Part shown: positions 7,793 through 16,825 of the stretch, piece by piece
How positions within the stretch are numbered: position 1 is the stretch's first letter
Layout of the letters: each line of letters opens with the position of its first letter
NCBI GenBank assembly: GCA_020633205.1
Contig: JACKEB010000013.1
Coordinates: 1-64,000, forward strand
Source: Polyangiaceae bacterium
Lineage (GTDB): Bacteria; Myxococcota_A; Polyangia; Polyangiales; Polyangiaceae
Direction: 5' to 3'
DNA length: 64,000 nucleotides
Notes under the pieces: model-generated
The model's database searches: none
What the model was told of the DNA's origin: nothing
The model's input: the letters and a program-made list of their open reading frames with translations, nothing else
Made by a program: the position numbers and the translations under genes

Positions 7793-9541
7793 ATGCTCAG
7801 ATTTCGCGCCTTGAGCTTGTGCGCGCTGACCGTTGCTTGCGGGGGGGCGACGCCTGGGCAAGCCGTGAAGCCGTCGGCGTACACGGCGCATCAGGCGTTG
7901 GATGAGAAGCCCGTCCAGTGCAGCGCGGTGAGCGAGTATGCGCGGCCCTTGGCAGTGGACCTCGCGCCTGAGGAGCGCACGCTGCTCGAGGCCAATATGC
8001 GCGCCGGGGTCGCGCTGGTTCACTACGACTGCAAGCAGCTCAAGGTGCTGCCGGATTGCACCGTGAAGGGCAGCTACGGGTATGTCGGGGTGACCAGCAA
8101 GCAAGAGGTGGTCGCGCTGCGTGATCGGAACGAGCTGGCGGTGAACCTACCGCTCACCGGGCTGCAGCTGGCAGGTGAGCTGAAGAGTGAGCTCGCCGCG
8201 GGTGCTTCCCTCGACTTGGCGATGATGATGGTGGGCATGCGGCGCACGGACACGCCGAGCATTCGCAGCGGTGGACTCACGTCGGGCTGCCGGGAAGCGA
8301 CCCACTTCGTACGCGGCGTGTTCGTGGGCGCGTTCGCCATGAGCACCAGCGAGCGTGGGCAGGCGCGAGCTGCCGCACAGATCTTCGGAGCAGGAGCCTC
8401 GGCAGCAAGTGACAGCTCGCGCTTGGCCAAGCACCGCGATGGCGATCCCCAGGCGTGTGGTCACGCCAAGTTGACGGACAACAACCCGCCCGATCAGTGC
8501 AGCGCCGTGCTGCGCCTCGAGCTCCGCGCGCTGGGCAGCAGTGACGCCGAGGCCAAGGGCGGCGTGCAGATCAACGAAGGCACTTGCCCCAAAGGGTATA
8601 TCCTCGCGGAATCCGGCGCGTGCGTTGCAGAGGAAAAGCAGAAGGCCGAACGCTTCCTCTGCGAGTATGGCGACGTCGTGGCTTGCACGCAGCAGTGCGA
8701 CAAAGGGCACGGCGGGAGCTGCAACAACCTGGGGGTGATGGCGACGCGCGGCGACGGCGTACAGAAGGACACCGCCCGCGCGGAGACTCTGTTCGAGAAG
8801 GCGTGCGTTGCCGGGGAGCCCAACGGCTGCGTCAATCGCGCGCAGATGTACGACGAAGGCTACACGGAAGAAGACGCAGCCCTGGCGACGGATCTGTATC
8901 GGCGCGCGTGCGAAGCGGGGAGCATGCTCGGTTGCTACCAGTATGGCCTCGTGGTGATGGGCAGCGAGAAGGAAGACGAGCGCGCCCGCGGAGAGAAGCT
9001 CATCGAGCGTGCGTGCAAGGGCGGGCACCGCACGGCCTGCACAGCGAACAGCTCCGACGCTCAGCGCGCGGCGATTTTTGCGGAGGCGTGCGAGCGCGGC
9101 GAGCTCAATGGCTGCGACGCAGCGGCCTACTTGGCGGTGTCTCGCAAGAACCCCGAAGGCGCCGAGCGCTACTGGACCAAGGCGTGCGACGGCGGCTGGC
9201 TGAGCTCCTGTCACCACCTGGCGTTCGCGTACGCCTGGGGCGACAACGGCTTCCCGAAGAAGCCGGGCCCGGCGCGCGCCGCGCTTCACAAGGCGTGCGA
9301 CGGTGGCCGCCAGGACGCCTGCACTGACTTCGAACGCTTGGAAGCTTGGCTGCTCGGTCCGGCGTGTGAAGCGGGAGACGATCGCGCCTGTCGCCAGCTC
9401 GCGGACTACTGCCGCTCGAGCCAGGTCAGCAAAGGCTACAACCCGATGGCGGAGATCGGCTGCGGCTTGATTCAAGACGCCTGCAGGAACACCAACCGCA
9501 AGTTCATCTGTAAGCTCGCCGATTCAACGTTCCAGGGTTGA
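7793..9541 (+). CDS. Sel1-repeat lipoprotein
   Basis: The 582-residue product starts with a short lipoprotein signal (MLRFRALSLCALTVACGG). Residues about 25-270 form a domain without a recognised motif. From about residue 285 the protein is built of Sel1-like/TPR helical repeats of 33-38 residues, each ending in a Cys-containing block such as CDKGHGGSCNNLGVM, CVAGEPNGCVNRAQMYDEG, CEAGSMLGCYQYGLV and CDGGRQDACTDFE. The paired cysteines one repeat apart are the arrangement seen in Helicobacter cysteine-rich proteins, where each pair forms a disulphide inside a repeat. Such proteins usually act as periplasmic or surface interaction scaffolds. The gene is divergent from the lipoprotein at 7710. 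Confidence 0.85.
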   Translation: MLRFRALSLCALTVACGGATPGQAVKPSAYTAHQALDEKPVQCSAVSEYARPLAVDLAPEERTLLEANMRAGVALVHYDCKQLKVLPDCTVKGSYGYVGVTSKQEVVALRDRNELAVNLPLTGLQLAGELKSELAAGASLDLAMMMVGMRRTDTPSIRSGGLTSGCREATHFVRGVFVGAFAMSTSERGQARAAAQIFGAGASAASDSSRLAKHRDGDPQACGHAKLTDNNPPDQCSAVLRLELRALGSSDAEAKGGVQINEGTCPKGYILAESGACVAEEKQKAERFLCEYGDVVACTQQCDKGHGGSCNNLGVMATRGDGVQKDTARAETLFEKACVAGEPNGCVNRAQMYDEGYTEEDAALATDLYRRACEAGSMLGCYQYGLVVMGSEKEDERARGEKLIERACKGGHRTACTANSSDAQRAAIFAEACERGELNGCDAAAYLAVSRKNPEGAERYWTKACDGGWLSSCHHLAFAYAWGDNGFPKKPGPARAALHKACDGGRQDACTDFERLEAWLLGPACEAGDDRACRQLADYCRSSQVSKGYNPMAEIGCGLIQDACRNTNRKFICKLADSTFQG

Positions 9542-9561
9542 GCGGCACGCAGCCAACGCAC

Positions 9562-9584
9562 CTCGACAAGCGACGCGTGTCGAG
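9562..9584. terminator. Inverted repeat after the Sel1 gene, possible terminator
   Basis: CTCGACA (9562-9568) pairs with TGTCGAG (9578-9584) across a 9-nt loop, 20 bp after the stop at 9541. No T-run follows, so it is only a weak terminator candidate. Confidence 0.35.
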
Positions 9585-9768
9585 ATGGCGCGGGCGTGAC
9601 GTGAGCGCGCGCCATTTCGCGCCCGGGAGGCGCGAACAAACAACATTTCATCAATCAATGCCTGCAAACGCCGCGGCACGGCACTTGCTGACTTGTGAGT
9701 GGTGGAGTCAGCGATGGCTGGCCTCACCCCCAAAAGAAGACACTCAACTCCAAGCAAGGGAGGCAAAC

Positions 9769-10305
9769 ATGGCAAAGGTGGCTGTGGCGCTCGCGTCGGA
9801 ATTCGAAGACTCAGAGCTGACTCACCCGGCGGTGGCGCTCGAGGAAGCCGGGCACGAAGTCGTGGTGATCGGGACTCAGGAGGGCGCGGTGCTCACCGGT
9901 AAGCAAGGGGAGGCGAAGGTCACGGTGCGTGGCACACCAAAGAGCCACGCCGCGGCAGATTTCGATGCGCTATTGATTCCCGGAGGATACTCACCTGACC
10001 ATCTGCGCACCGAGCCGGAGATGGTTGCGTTCGTGAAGCACTTCATCGAGCAGCAGAAGCTGGTGGCGGCGATCTGTCATGGCCCTCAGCTCTTGATCGA
10101 AGCTGACGTCGTCCGCGGCAAGCGCCTCACCTCGTGGCCCTCCGTGCGCCAAGACCTGGAGAACGCAGGAGCCAGCTGGGAGGATCGCGAAGTCGTCGAG
10201 GATGGCAATCTGATCACCTCGAGGAACCCCGACGACTTGCCTGCCTTCTCTGAAGCGCTAGTCGCTCGCTTGGACTTCGAAGAAGCGCCCACCTTGGTCA
10301 TGTAG
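9769..10305 (+). CDS. DJ-1/PfpI family protein
   Basis: I start at ATG 9769 because AAGGGAGG ends 5 bp before it and the protein then has the usual family length (178 residues). The fold is the class I glutamine-amidotransferase-like Rossmann fold: MAKVAVALASEFEDSE at the N-terminus carries the conserved Glu, DALLIPGGYSPDHLR is the oxyanion-side loop, and VAAICHGPQLL (residues about 101-111) holds the nucleophile Cys at the elbow, followed by a His. This matches PfpI/YhbO-type proteins, which are described as stress-linked peptidases or deglycases; which of these applies here cannot be read from sequence. The gene stands alone between the Sel1 gene and the Kelch gene. Confidence 0.92.
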   Translation: MAKVAVALASEFEDSELTHPAVALEEAGHEVVVIGTQEGAVLTGKQGEAKVTVRGTPKSHAAADFDALLIPGGYSPDHLRTEPEMVAFVKHFIEQQKLVAAICHGPQLLIEADVVRGKRLTSWPSVRQDLENAGASWEDREVVEDGNLITSRNPDDLPAFSEALVARLDFEEAPTLVM

Positions 10306-10404
10306 AGCATGAGCAAGGGCTGAAGCGCGGGCTTTTTGGGCCGCTGCCCTGCGGTCGCGTCGCGAGGCTTGAGTTCCCGGTGGAGCCCGTCACACTCAGG
10401 GGAT

Positions 10405-12972
10405 ATGGCTTGGGGGCGCTTACTTGGGGGCGCGCTGCTCGTCTGCGCGCCATTTCAGCTTGCTTGCAGCTCCTCGGCGGAGCCGCCGAAGGAGCGATCC
10501 GCTCTGGGTACCCTATCCCAGGAGCCGCAGGAGCCGCGGGTGAGTGCCGAGCGCGCGTTGCTCGAGCTGCAACGTCTCGGGCTGCAGCCTCTGGGGCCAG
10601 CCGAGCGGCGCGTCCCGGTTGACTCTCGGGTGAGGCTGCCCCGGAGCAGCGCCGAGCCGCTGGTGTTGCGGACCCCTCAGGGAGAGCTGAGCGTGGCTGC
10701 TCAACCGCTGATCCGTGAGGAATTGAACCATGATGGGGAGGTGCTGCAGCAGAGCGGGCTCACTCTCCTCGAGCTGGGCGATGTCAGCTGGGTGATTGGC
10801 GGGCTCGCAGGCGGAGCTGAAGACTACCTGCGGGTGCCAGCGCCGGACTCCAAGGTTTCAACGCTGGAGGGCTCTGAAGTCGTGGTGCGTTACCGTCTGG
10901 ACTTGAGCGGAGTTGCCGGGTTGCGTCTGGTGGGCGGCGTGCTGGAGTTCTTGGATGAGCGAGGGACACCCGAATGGCGCGTGCGGGCGCCTGAGGCGGT
11001 GGACGCTGGGACCACTAGCTGGCCCCTGAGCGTCGAGCTGGAAGGTTGCCATGCGGATACGAGTGCCAGGCCGCCTTGGCGCCGTGGGGTGACTCCACCA
11101 GGCAGTGACTCGTGCGTGCTCAAGCTCGGGTTCTCTGCAGCGGCGAAGTTCCCGGTTTGGGTTGACCCTGAGTGGACGCTCACCAGTGGTATGGCTGAAG
11201 CGCGCCAAGATTTCGGGCTCGTCTACGACTTCGAATCTCAGGTTCAGGTGATGGGCGGTATCGGAGAGGGGGGAGTCGCCTTGCAGTCGACTGAGATCTA
11301 CGACCAAGACACCGCCACCTGGAGTAGCGGCAGCCCGCTACCGGGGCCACGCGGTGAGAGCGAAGTGCTGTCCCTCGCCGATGGTTCGCTCTACTTGTTC
11401 GGTGGCGCGGGTCGCGTCGATGAATGGCAACCGGCCACGGGCACTTGGCGAGACACAGGGGCCACCCAGAACACCGTCGGTTGCGGCATCACGCTCGTCG
11501 CGAATGGCAAAGATTACCCAGTGTTCGTGGGCGGTGCGGACAACTCGGCGACCCAAGTTCGCGTGGAGTATGAGCGCAGCGAGGGCGGTTGGCAGGAAGC
11601 CCAGCAGGATGCTTCGATTCCTTTCCGGGAGGCACCGCTTTGCATCCCACTCAGCACGGCGGGCGGCGGGGTCCTGCTGTTTGGCGGCCGTGAAGCGGAT
11701 GGAACGCAGCCAACCAGCACCTGGATCTTGCGCTCGGATCCCACACTGGGCAGCGACGAGCAACTCGCCCGCGTGGTTTGGACACCCGGACCCGACATCA
11801 GCGCGGTCTACCCGAACGGCGTCTCATTCGCAGCCTACCGATCCGGCTGGGTGATTGGGGGGGAGGCTGATGGAGTGCCCCTCGCCGCGACTTCATTCCT
11901 CGATCAGACAGGATTCGATCTACGTCTCCTGGTGGGGCGTGACCTTCGCAGGCCGTTGAGCCGCTCGAGCGTCACCCGCGTGTCTGGGGACATCTGGGTT
12001 GCGGGTGGCATCGCCCCAGACGGCTCCCCGTCGAGTTTGGTGCAGTACTTGGACGCGGCAGAGTGGCGCCTCTCCCTGTCGCTGCAGATCCCCCGCGCCG
12101 GTGCGGGCCTGGTGGCTCTGGCCCCGCAACCGTTCCAAGGCAATGACGGCGGCGTCCTGATCATCGGCGGCGATGGCGGCGACGGACCACTCAGTTCCGT
12201 AGAGTTGCTTGGGGGAGCGCTCGGGACGAGCTGCACGAGTGAGTACGATTGCCGCTCCGGCTTCTGCGCTGAAGGCGTGTGCTGTGACGAAGCGTGCGAC
12301 GGGGAGTGCCGCACGTGCCTTTCGGAGTCGGGGCTCTCAGGCACATGCCACGACGTTGCCGCGTATCAGCCATCTCCCCGAGGATGCGAACCGGTCTTTG
12401 GAGACCCGTGTGCGGTGAGCCGGCAGTGTGATGGTCACGGTGCGTGCTTGCCAATGCCGAGCGGCGAAGACTGCGGGTCAACGTGTGGCTTGGGGCTGCT
12501 GCACCGCAAGCTGTGCGATGGGAACGGCCAGTGCGTCGAGAGCGAGCTGCACTGCACAGGCAGCTGCGACGGCAAGTCCTGCTTCTCGAGCTGCCTTGCC
12601 GGTGGTGAGTGCCCAGGGCTTTCGCACTGTGTCGATGGCGAGTGCGTGGTGGATGCGCCGTGTTCCGACGACTGCGGGCTTTACGCGTGCAACCAGAGCA
12701 CGCAGACCTGTCGGACGTCGTGCCTGAATTCATCCCAGTGCGGACCCGACGCGGCCTGTAATGTCCGAACAGGGACGTGCTTCCAGTCCTACAAGTCGGT
12801 GGGTGACATCCCATTCGAGCACGGGTGCCTGTGCGGCTGTTCGGTATCCACGGATTCACCCCGCAGACCGCTGCTCCTCGCGGCGTCGCTGGTGTTTCTG
12901 GTTGCTTCGAGACGCCGCCGGCGGGCTACTCGGCCTCGACGATCACATCGATGGGGTCTTCGTCGTCGATGA
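10405..12972 (+). CDS. Kelch-repeat surface protein with MYXO-CTERM-like tail
   Basis: I start at ATG 10405, which gives a lipoprotein-type signal (MAWGRLLGGALLVCAPFQLACSS), for an 855-residue product. Residues about 270-620 contain Kelch-type propeller blades (VQVMGGIGEGG, YLFGGAGRVDEW, VLLFGGREADG, WVIGGEADGV, IIGGDGGDG). This is followed by a Cys-rich module typical of Myxococcota surface proteins (SCTSEYDCRSGFC, GVCCDEACDGEC) running to about residue 800. The end has CLCGCS, one hydrophobic helix (LLLAASLVFLVAS) and a long Arg cluster, the three-part layout of the MYXO-CTERM sorting signal. The last 47 bp overlap the convergent gene ending at 12926, so the Arg tail is encoded opposite that gene's C-terminus. 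Confidence 0.9.
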   Translation: MAWGRLLGGALLVCAPFQLACSSSAEPPKERSALGTLSQEPQEPRVSAERALLELQRLGLQPLGPAERRVPVDSRVRLPRSSAEPLVLRTPQGELSVAAQPLIREELNHDGEVLQQSGLTLLELGDVSWVIGGLAGGAEDYLRVPAPDSKVSTLEGSEVVVRYRLDLSGVAGLRLVGGVLEFLDERGTPEWRVRAPEAVDAGTTSWPLSVELEGCHADTSARPPWRRGVTPPGSDSCVLKLGFSAAAKFPVWVDPEWTLTSGMAEARQDFGLVYDFESQVQVMGGIGEGGVALQSTEIYDQDTATWSSGSPLPGPRGESEVLSLADGSLYLFGGAGRVDEWQPATGTWRDTGATQNTVGCGITLVANGKDYPVFVGGADNSATQVRVEYERSEGGWQEAQQDASIPFREAPLCIPLSTAGGGVLLFGGREADGTQPTSTWILRSDPTLGSDEQLARVVWTPGPDISAVYPNGVSFAAYRSGWVIGGEADGVPLAATSFLDQTGFDLRLLVGRDLRRPLSRSSVTRVSGDIWVAGGIAPDGSPSSLVQYLDAAEWRLSLSLQIPRAGAGLVALAPQPFQGNDGGVLIIGGDGGDGPLSSVELLGGALGTSCTSEYDCRSGFCAEGVCCDEACDGECRTCLSESGLSGTCHDVAAYQPSPRGCEPVFGDPCAVSRQCDGHGACLPMPSGEDCGSTCGLGLLHRKLCDGNGQCVESELHCTGSCDGKSCFSSCLAGGECPGLSHCVDGECVVDAPCSDDCGLYACNQSTQTCRTSCLNSSQCGPDAACNVRTGTCFQSYKSVGDIPFEHGCLCGCSVSTDSPRRPLLLAASLVFLVASRRRRRATRPRRSHRWGLRRR

Positions 12973-13309
12973 GTAGGCGTGTCTTGCCCGCTTTCAGGCC
13001 GATCACCACGTAGCTCGATTGAGGGAGCCGCCCATCGGCGTAGTTGTCGAGCTGGGCAAGGTGCCCCGGCATGAGCTTCGCGATGTCCGGGTTCTCAATC
13101 CGTGCGGAACTGGAGCAGGGGTTCCCACCAGGCGTCGTGCAGGTGAACGCCAGGGCTACTCCCGGGGACACCCGGAGCTCGTCTTCGGCGTTGTTGAGCT
13201 GCGCCGTGTGCCCTGGGGGCGGCGCGTTCAACGCGGAGTAGTGGGTACAAGCGCTGCTTAGCCAGGCCAAGCCAGCGATGAACAGGCTGCGCTTCAACCA
13301 GTGATTCAT
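12926..13309 (-). CDS. Small lipoprotein, Ig-like
   Basis: The start is ATG 13309, which overlaps the upstream stop codon (ATGA) and gives a lipoprotein signal (MNHWLKRSLFIAGLAWLSSACTHY). The 127-residue product has a single beta-rich domain ending GLKAGKTRLLIDDEDPIDVIVE, the typical last strands of bacterial Ig-like (Big2-type) domains that sense repeated GxTxLxI strands. Two internal Cys (FTCTTPGGNPCSS) could form a disulphide. It is translationally coupled to the related gene 13306-14037. Its 3' end overlaps the Kelch gene by 47 bp. Confidence 0.75.
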   Translation of the reverse strand: MNHWLKRSLFIAGLAWLSSACTHYSALNAPPPGHTAQLNNAEDELRVSPGVALAFTCTTPGGNPCSSSARIENPDIAKLMPGHLAQLDNYADGRLPQSSYVVIGLKAGKTRLLIDDEDPIDVIVEAE

Positions 13310-14037
13310 GATGCGGGCTCCTCGGCAGCGGCGGTGGATGGCACCTGCTTCATCTCGACTGAGGGTTTGGGCTGGGGGGGAGGTGCGCCGTCTGGCACCG
13401 CCAGCACTCGAAGCGGCAACGTGAGGGTGATCTCGCCGAGCTTCACGTTGAGCTGGGCGTCGCCGGGTGTCGTTGCGAGCAACCGCCGCCCGCCGTGCGC
13501 TCCAATGCGCATGGGAGTGATGATGGGTGGCGTAACGTTCCACTCGGCGGCGACGCGGCCGGCCAGCTCTTGGGTGTTGTAGTAGACCTTCGGGGTGACC
13601 TCCACGGACTCACCCACGACCAGATCCAGGCCGCCTTCGAGCTCGCCCAGGTCCTTGTCTGTTTCCACGCGGTGTAGCGTGGCGCGGGTCGGTTTTTCCA
13701 CCCAGAGGTGATAGAAGTCGAGCACGGTGCCGGCCTTGTTCGTCACCAGGATTGCCGTCACGCCAGGGCCCGTGCCGACGATGCGGCCGTCTTGCACTCT
13801 GGCGACGTCGGCGCGGGCGCTGACGAGCTCCAGCGTGGGTGCTGCGCTTCCGGGCAGCTGCAGGTTGACCTCAGGCTCCAGGCTCGCGCCTTGCGCCAGA
13901 GGCGCGTTCAAGCTGTGGGCGCCATCGGCGTGTTTCTCTGCGAACTGCGCCTGACCCATCGCGCCGGTGCCGCAGCCGGTGAGCAGCGCGATGCAGGCGC
14001 AAAACGCCCCAGCGCCCAAGAAGTTGGGTGTTCTCAT
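13306..14037 (-). CDS. Ig-like lipoprotein
   Basis: I use ATG 14037 since GGAGGACTT lies directly before it and the leader is then a clean lipoprotein signal (MRTPNFLGAGAFCACIALLTGCG); an upstream ATG at 14055 would precede the ribosome site. The 243-residue product contains a Big2-like strand pattern around residues 60-115 (VQDGRIVGTGPGVTAILVTN) and a second beta-rich region (residues 150-225). The last 25 residues are Pro/Lys-rich. It forms a two-gene operon with the smaller Ig-like lipoprotein downstream, and the two may form a surface pair. Function unknown. Confidence 0.8.
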   Translation of the reverse strand: MRTPNFLGAGAFCACIALLTGCGTGAMGQAQFAEKHADGAHSLNAPLAQGASLEPEVNLQLPGSAAPTLELVSARADVARVQDGRIVGTGPGVTAILVTNKAGTVLDFYHLWVEKPTRATLHRVETDKDLGELEGGLDLVVGESVEVTPKVYYNTQELAGRVAAEWNVTPPIITPMRIGAHGGRRLLATTPGDAQLNVKLGEITLTLPLRVLAVPDGAPPPQPKPSVEMKQVPSTAAAEEPAS

Positions 14038-14223
14038 AAGTCCTCCAAGTATCACGACGCTCTGAGGTGGGGAGCGCGCCGCGCGTTTGGCTGCGAAAAC
14101 GCGGGCTCGAGGGAAGACTTACACCTGGGCGGATCGTGAGACGCACATCGCCGCGAGAAGATCCGAGCAGTTGCGAGTGGCTTGCCAAGGAAAGGCCCTG
14201 GGGACGAGACCGTAAGACCCCAA

Positions 14224-16779
14224 ATGAGGCCCTCACGAACCTGTCTGGTCGCTTTGGCTTTGGCGCTAGGCGCTTGCTCTGCGAGCCCGTCACCTGAAGA
14301 GACCTCCAGTGCGGCGGCTGCCCTCGAAGTGGGCTCGGAGATCGAACTGGATCCGGTGCGCTCGAGCGTGCCGATTGACGGACGCGCGTACGCTGTTTCC
14401 GCGGCGAGTGACGGCAACGGATACCTGGTGACTTGGTGTGGAAGGTATCAAGAGGGCGCAGACACCCGGCGCTTTGCCGCGCGCCTGGACTCTGCGGGTC
14501 AGTTGCTCGATCAGCCTCCGCTTCAACTCTCGAGCAACTCGTGCATCGTCTCAGATCATCGAGGCACCGCGGCCGTGCTTCACGCTCCCGGCGGCTACCT
14601 CGTGGTCTACGAGAAGTCGCTCGAGCCTGGTGTGGGGACGGTCTACGATCTGCAATCGACCTGGGTCGCGGATGACGGGACCGTGGGTGCCACGAACGAC
14701 TTGGTTGTCGCCCCGGAGAACCAACACTACCCGACGCTCGCTTCCTCCGGGAGCGAGATGCTCCTCGTCTACTCGGACAAGCGCAGCGGAGCGGAGCAGG
14801 TCTACGCCCAGCGACTCGACCTCACTGGCGCGCCACTCGGCGCCGAGCTCGCGCTGACGACTCAGGTGCCCGACGGTGACCGGCACCCAGCAGTCACCTT
14901 CGACGGAACGAACTACTTCGTCGTCTGGACGAACCACCCAAACATCGAAGGGATCCGCGTCTCTCCCGCGGGTACGCTGGTCGACGCCTCGCCCATGCGC
15001 TTGGCGGAGCCCAGCGGTGCCAACTCGCTCCGTTCGCCCCACGTGGCGGCCGCGGGGGGCAACGTGCTCTTGGCCTTCGAGGCCTCAAACGGTGTGCTCG
15101 GCCGCCTGTTAGATCCGAGCGGAAATGTTCTCTCCGTGCTCACGTTCCAAGCCGGGTCCAACGACGCGGGCTCGCCGCGAGTGACGACCGACGGGACCGA
15201 CTTCGTGGTGACCTGGGCGCGCGAGGTCTTCTCCTTCGAGGACCCAGGGCCTGTACGTGCAGCGAGGGTCTCCAGCGCGGGCTCGCTGCTCGATGCGGCT
15301 CCAGGGTTGAGGGCCTCCCAGGGCACAGGCCAGAACCCCTTCGCCGCGAGTAATGGTAGCGACTACCTGGTCTTCTGGTCGGGCGAAGCCAGTGGTAGCA
15401 ATGGCCAACTGGGATCGGTTTCGCTCTCACCGGCTGGGGTGCTTGGCGCCGAACGTCTGCTGACCAGTGACCTGAACGTTCAAGCGCGGCCGGCCGCGGC
15501 CTTCGATGGCACGCAACACCTGGTCGTCTGGCAGAGCCAGAGTGAGGGCAATGGGCTCGACCTGGTTGGCACTCGCGTGGGGGCTGGTGACGTACCCGAG
15601 GACGCGCCCACCATTCCCCTGATCACCGCTAGCGGCGATCAGCACGACGTGGCGTTGGCGCGCGGAAACGGATCCTACTTGATGTCTTGGACCGACGACG
15701 CGACGTCGAAGGTGCGGTGTGTACGCGTTGACGACTCCGGCGCGGTGATGGGTGAGCCCGTCGACATTTCTCCCGGAAACCTGACTTCTTGGAGCAGCGA
15801 CTTGGCGGCAGGGCCTGATGGGTTTCTGGCCGCGTACGTCTACAACGGCGAGTACTACGGACGCCTGATCGACAGCGAAGGGACCCCGCAAGGCGGGCAA
15901 TTCGTGCTCGCCAGGGACGTTTCGTTCGCCTTTGGTCCCGCAGTGGCCTGGGGTGGCTACTACCTGGTGACGTTCAGCGATTCGATCGGAAGCGTTCTTG
16001 GGCGGCGAGTTACCGCGGCGGGCGAGGTCATCGACAGCGCGCCGTTCCTGATCGCCAGCAAGGACGAGATCGACGCCTTCTTCGATTTCGGCCCGCCGGC
16101 GGTCGCGTTCGGTGGTGGGGTGTTCCTGGTTGTGATCCACGAGGGGTTGTCCGAGGTGTACTTCAAGCGCGTCGCGCCGGACGGCTCGATCCTCGATCCT
16201 GCACCCGTGCCGCTGCCCGATCTCGGGGGCAACGATCACGAACCCAGCGTGCGCTTCGACGGGACACGCTTCGTCGTTGCCTACGGTGCAGAAGACCAGA
16301 TCAACACGGTCTACGTGAGCCCAGAAGGTGTCGTATCCGACGAACAGGCAGCATTCCCGGCGCCGAACGCAGGCGCTGTGAATCGCACCTTGCGGCTGAG
16401 TTCGGAGTGCGGGGGCGACACCCTCGCGGTCTACAGTCGGAGCATCGACGCAGACCATCGCGAGCGCGCGTTCGCTCGGCGTATCACCCCGGAAACAACC
16501 GGGAATGCCGACTGTGGTATGCCTCCCGCACTCGATCCTCCAGAGCCGGGAACCGGCGGCGCCGCTGGCACGCCCGGAGTTGGTGGCAGCGCTGGGTTGA
16601 GCGTCGGCGGTGCTGCTGGCGCCGCTGGAACGGCGGGCAGTGGAGGTGCACCGGCGCAACCGAGCGGCACGGACAGCAGCGGTTGTGGCTGCCGCGTCGC
16701 CAGCAACGATTCGCCTGCTCCTCGGGCATTGGGCCTATTGATGTTGGGGCTCACCCTCTGGCGCCGCCGAAAGCGCTGA
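14224..16779 (+). CDS. Large propeller protein with MYXO-CTERM tail
   Basis: The start ATG 14224 gives a lipoprotein signal (MRPSRTCLVALALALGACSAS) and a 851-residue product. The body is a long series of about 50-residue units, each with a DGTxFVVxW-type strand: DGTNYFVVWTNH, DGTDFVVTWARE, DGTQHLVVWQSQ, GNGSYLMSWTDD, DGTRFVVAYGAE. This is the repeat of a beta-propeller seen in many myxobacterial exported proteins. After a Gly/Ala linker (residues about 775-815) the protein ends SSGCGCRVASNDSPAPRALG, a hydrophobic helix and WRRRKR, a typical MYXO-CTERM sorting tail. Having both a lipobox and a MYXO-CTERM tail means the anchoring route is uncertain. Confidence 0.9.
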   Translation: MRPSRTCLVALALALGACSASPSPEETSSAAAALEVGSEIELDPVRSSVPIDGRAYAVSAASDGNGYLVTWCGRYQEGADTRRFAARLDSAGQLLDQPPLQLSSNSCIVSDHRGTAAVLHAPGGYLVVYEKSLEPGVGTVYDLQSTWVADDGTVGATNDLVVAPENQHYPTLASSGSEMLLVYSDKRSGAEQVYAQRLDLTGAPLGAELALTTQVPDGDRHPAVTFDGTNYFVVWTNHPNIEGIRVSPAGTLVDASPMRLAEPSGANSLRSPHVAAAGGNVLLAFEASNGVLGRLLDPSGNVLSVLTFQAGSNDAGSPRVTTDGTDFVVTWAREVFSFEDPGPVRAARVSSAGSLLDAAPGLRASQGTGQNPFAASNGSDYLVFWSGEASGSNGQLGSVSLSPAGVLGAERLLTSDLNVQARPAAAFDGTQHLVVWQSQSEGNGLDLVGTRVGAGDVPEDAPTIPLITASGDQHDVALARGNGSYLMSWTDDATSKVRCVRVDDSGAVMGEPVDISPGNLTSWSSDLAAGPDGFLAAYVYNGEYYGRLIDSEGTPQGGQFVLARDVSFAFGPAVAWGGYYLVTFSDSIGSVLGRRVTAAGEVIDSAPFLIASKDEIDAFFDFGPPAVAFGGGVFLVVIHEGLSEVYFKRVAPDGSILDPAPVPLPDLGGNDHEPSVRFDGTRFVVAYGAEDQINTVYVSPEGVVSDEQAAFPAPNAGAVNRTLRLSSECGGDTLAVYSRSIDADHRERAFARRITPETTGNADCGMPPALDPPEPGTGGAAGTPGVGGSAGLSVGGAAGAAGTAGSGGAPAQPSGTDSSGCGCRVASNDSPAPRALGLLMLGLTLWRRRKR

Positions 16780-16825
16780 AGACGCACCGAGCCAGTTCCA
16801 GGGTTGTCGTGCTAAGGCTCGGCTA

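Noticed and set aside
8147..9475. 442-codon minus-strand frame opposite the Sel1 gene
   Set aside because: Ala/Arg/Val-rich shadow of the Sel1-repeat gene, without start signal or known domain.
15427..16659. 410-codon minus-strand frame opposite the propeller gene
   Set aside because: Shadow of the MYXO-CTERM propeller gene; Arg/His-rich and lacking secondary-structure pattern.
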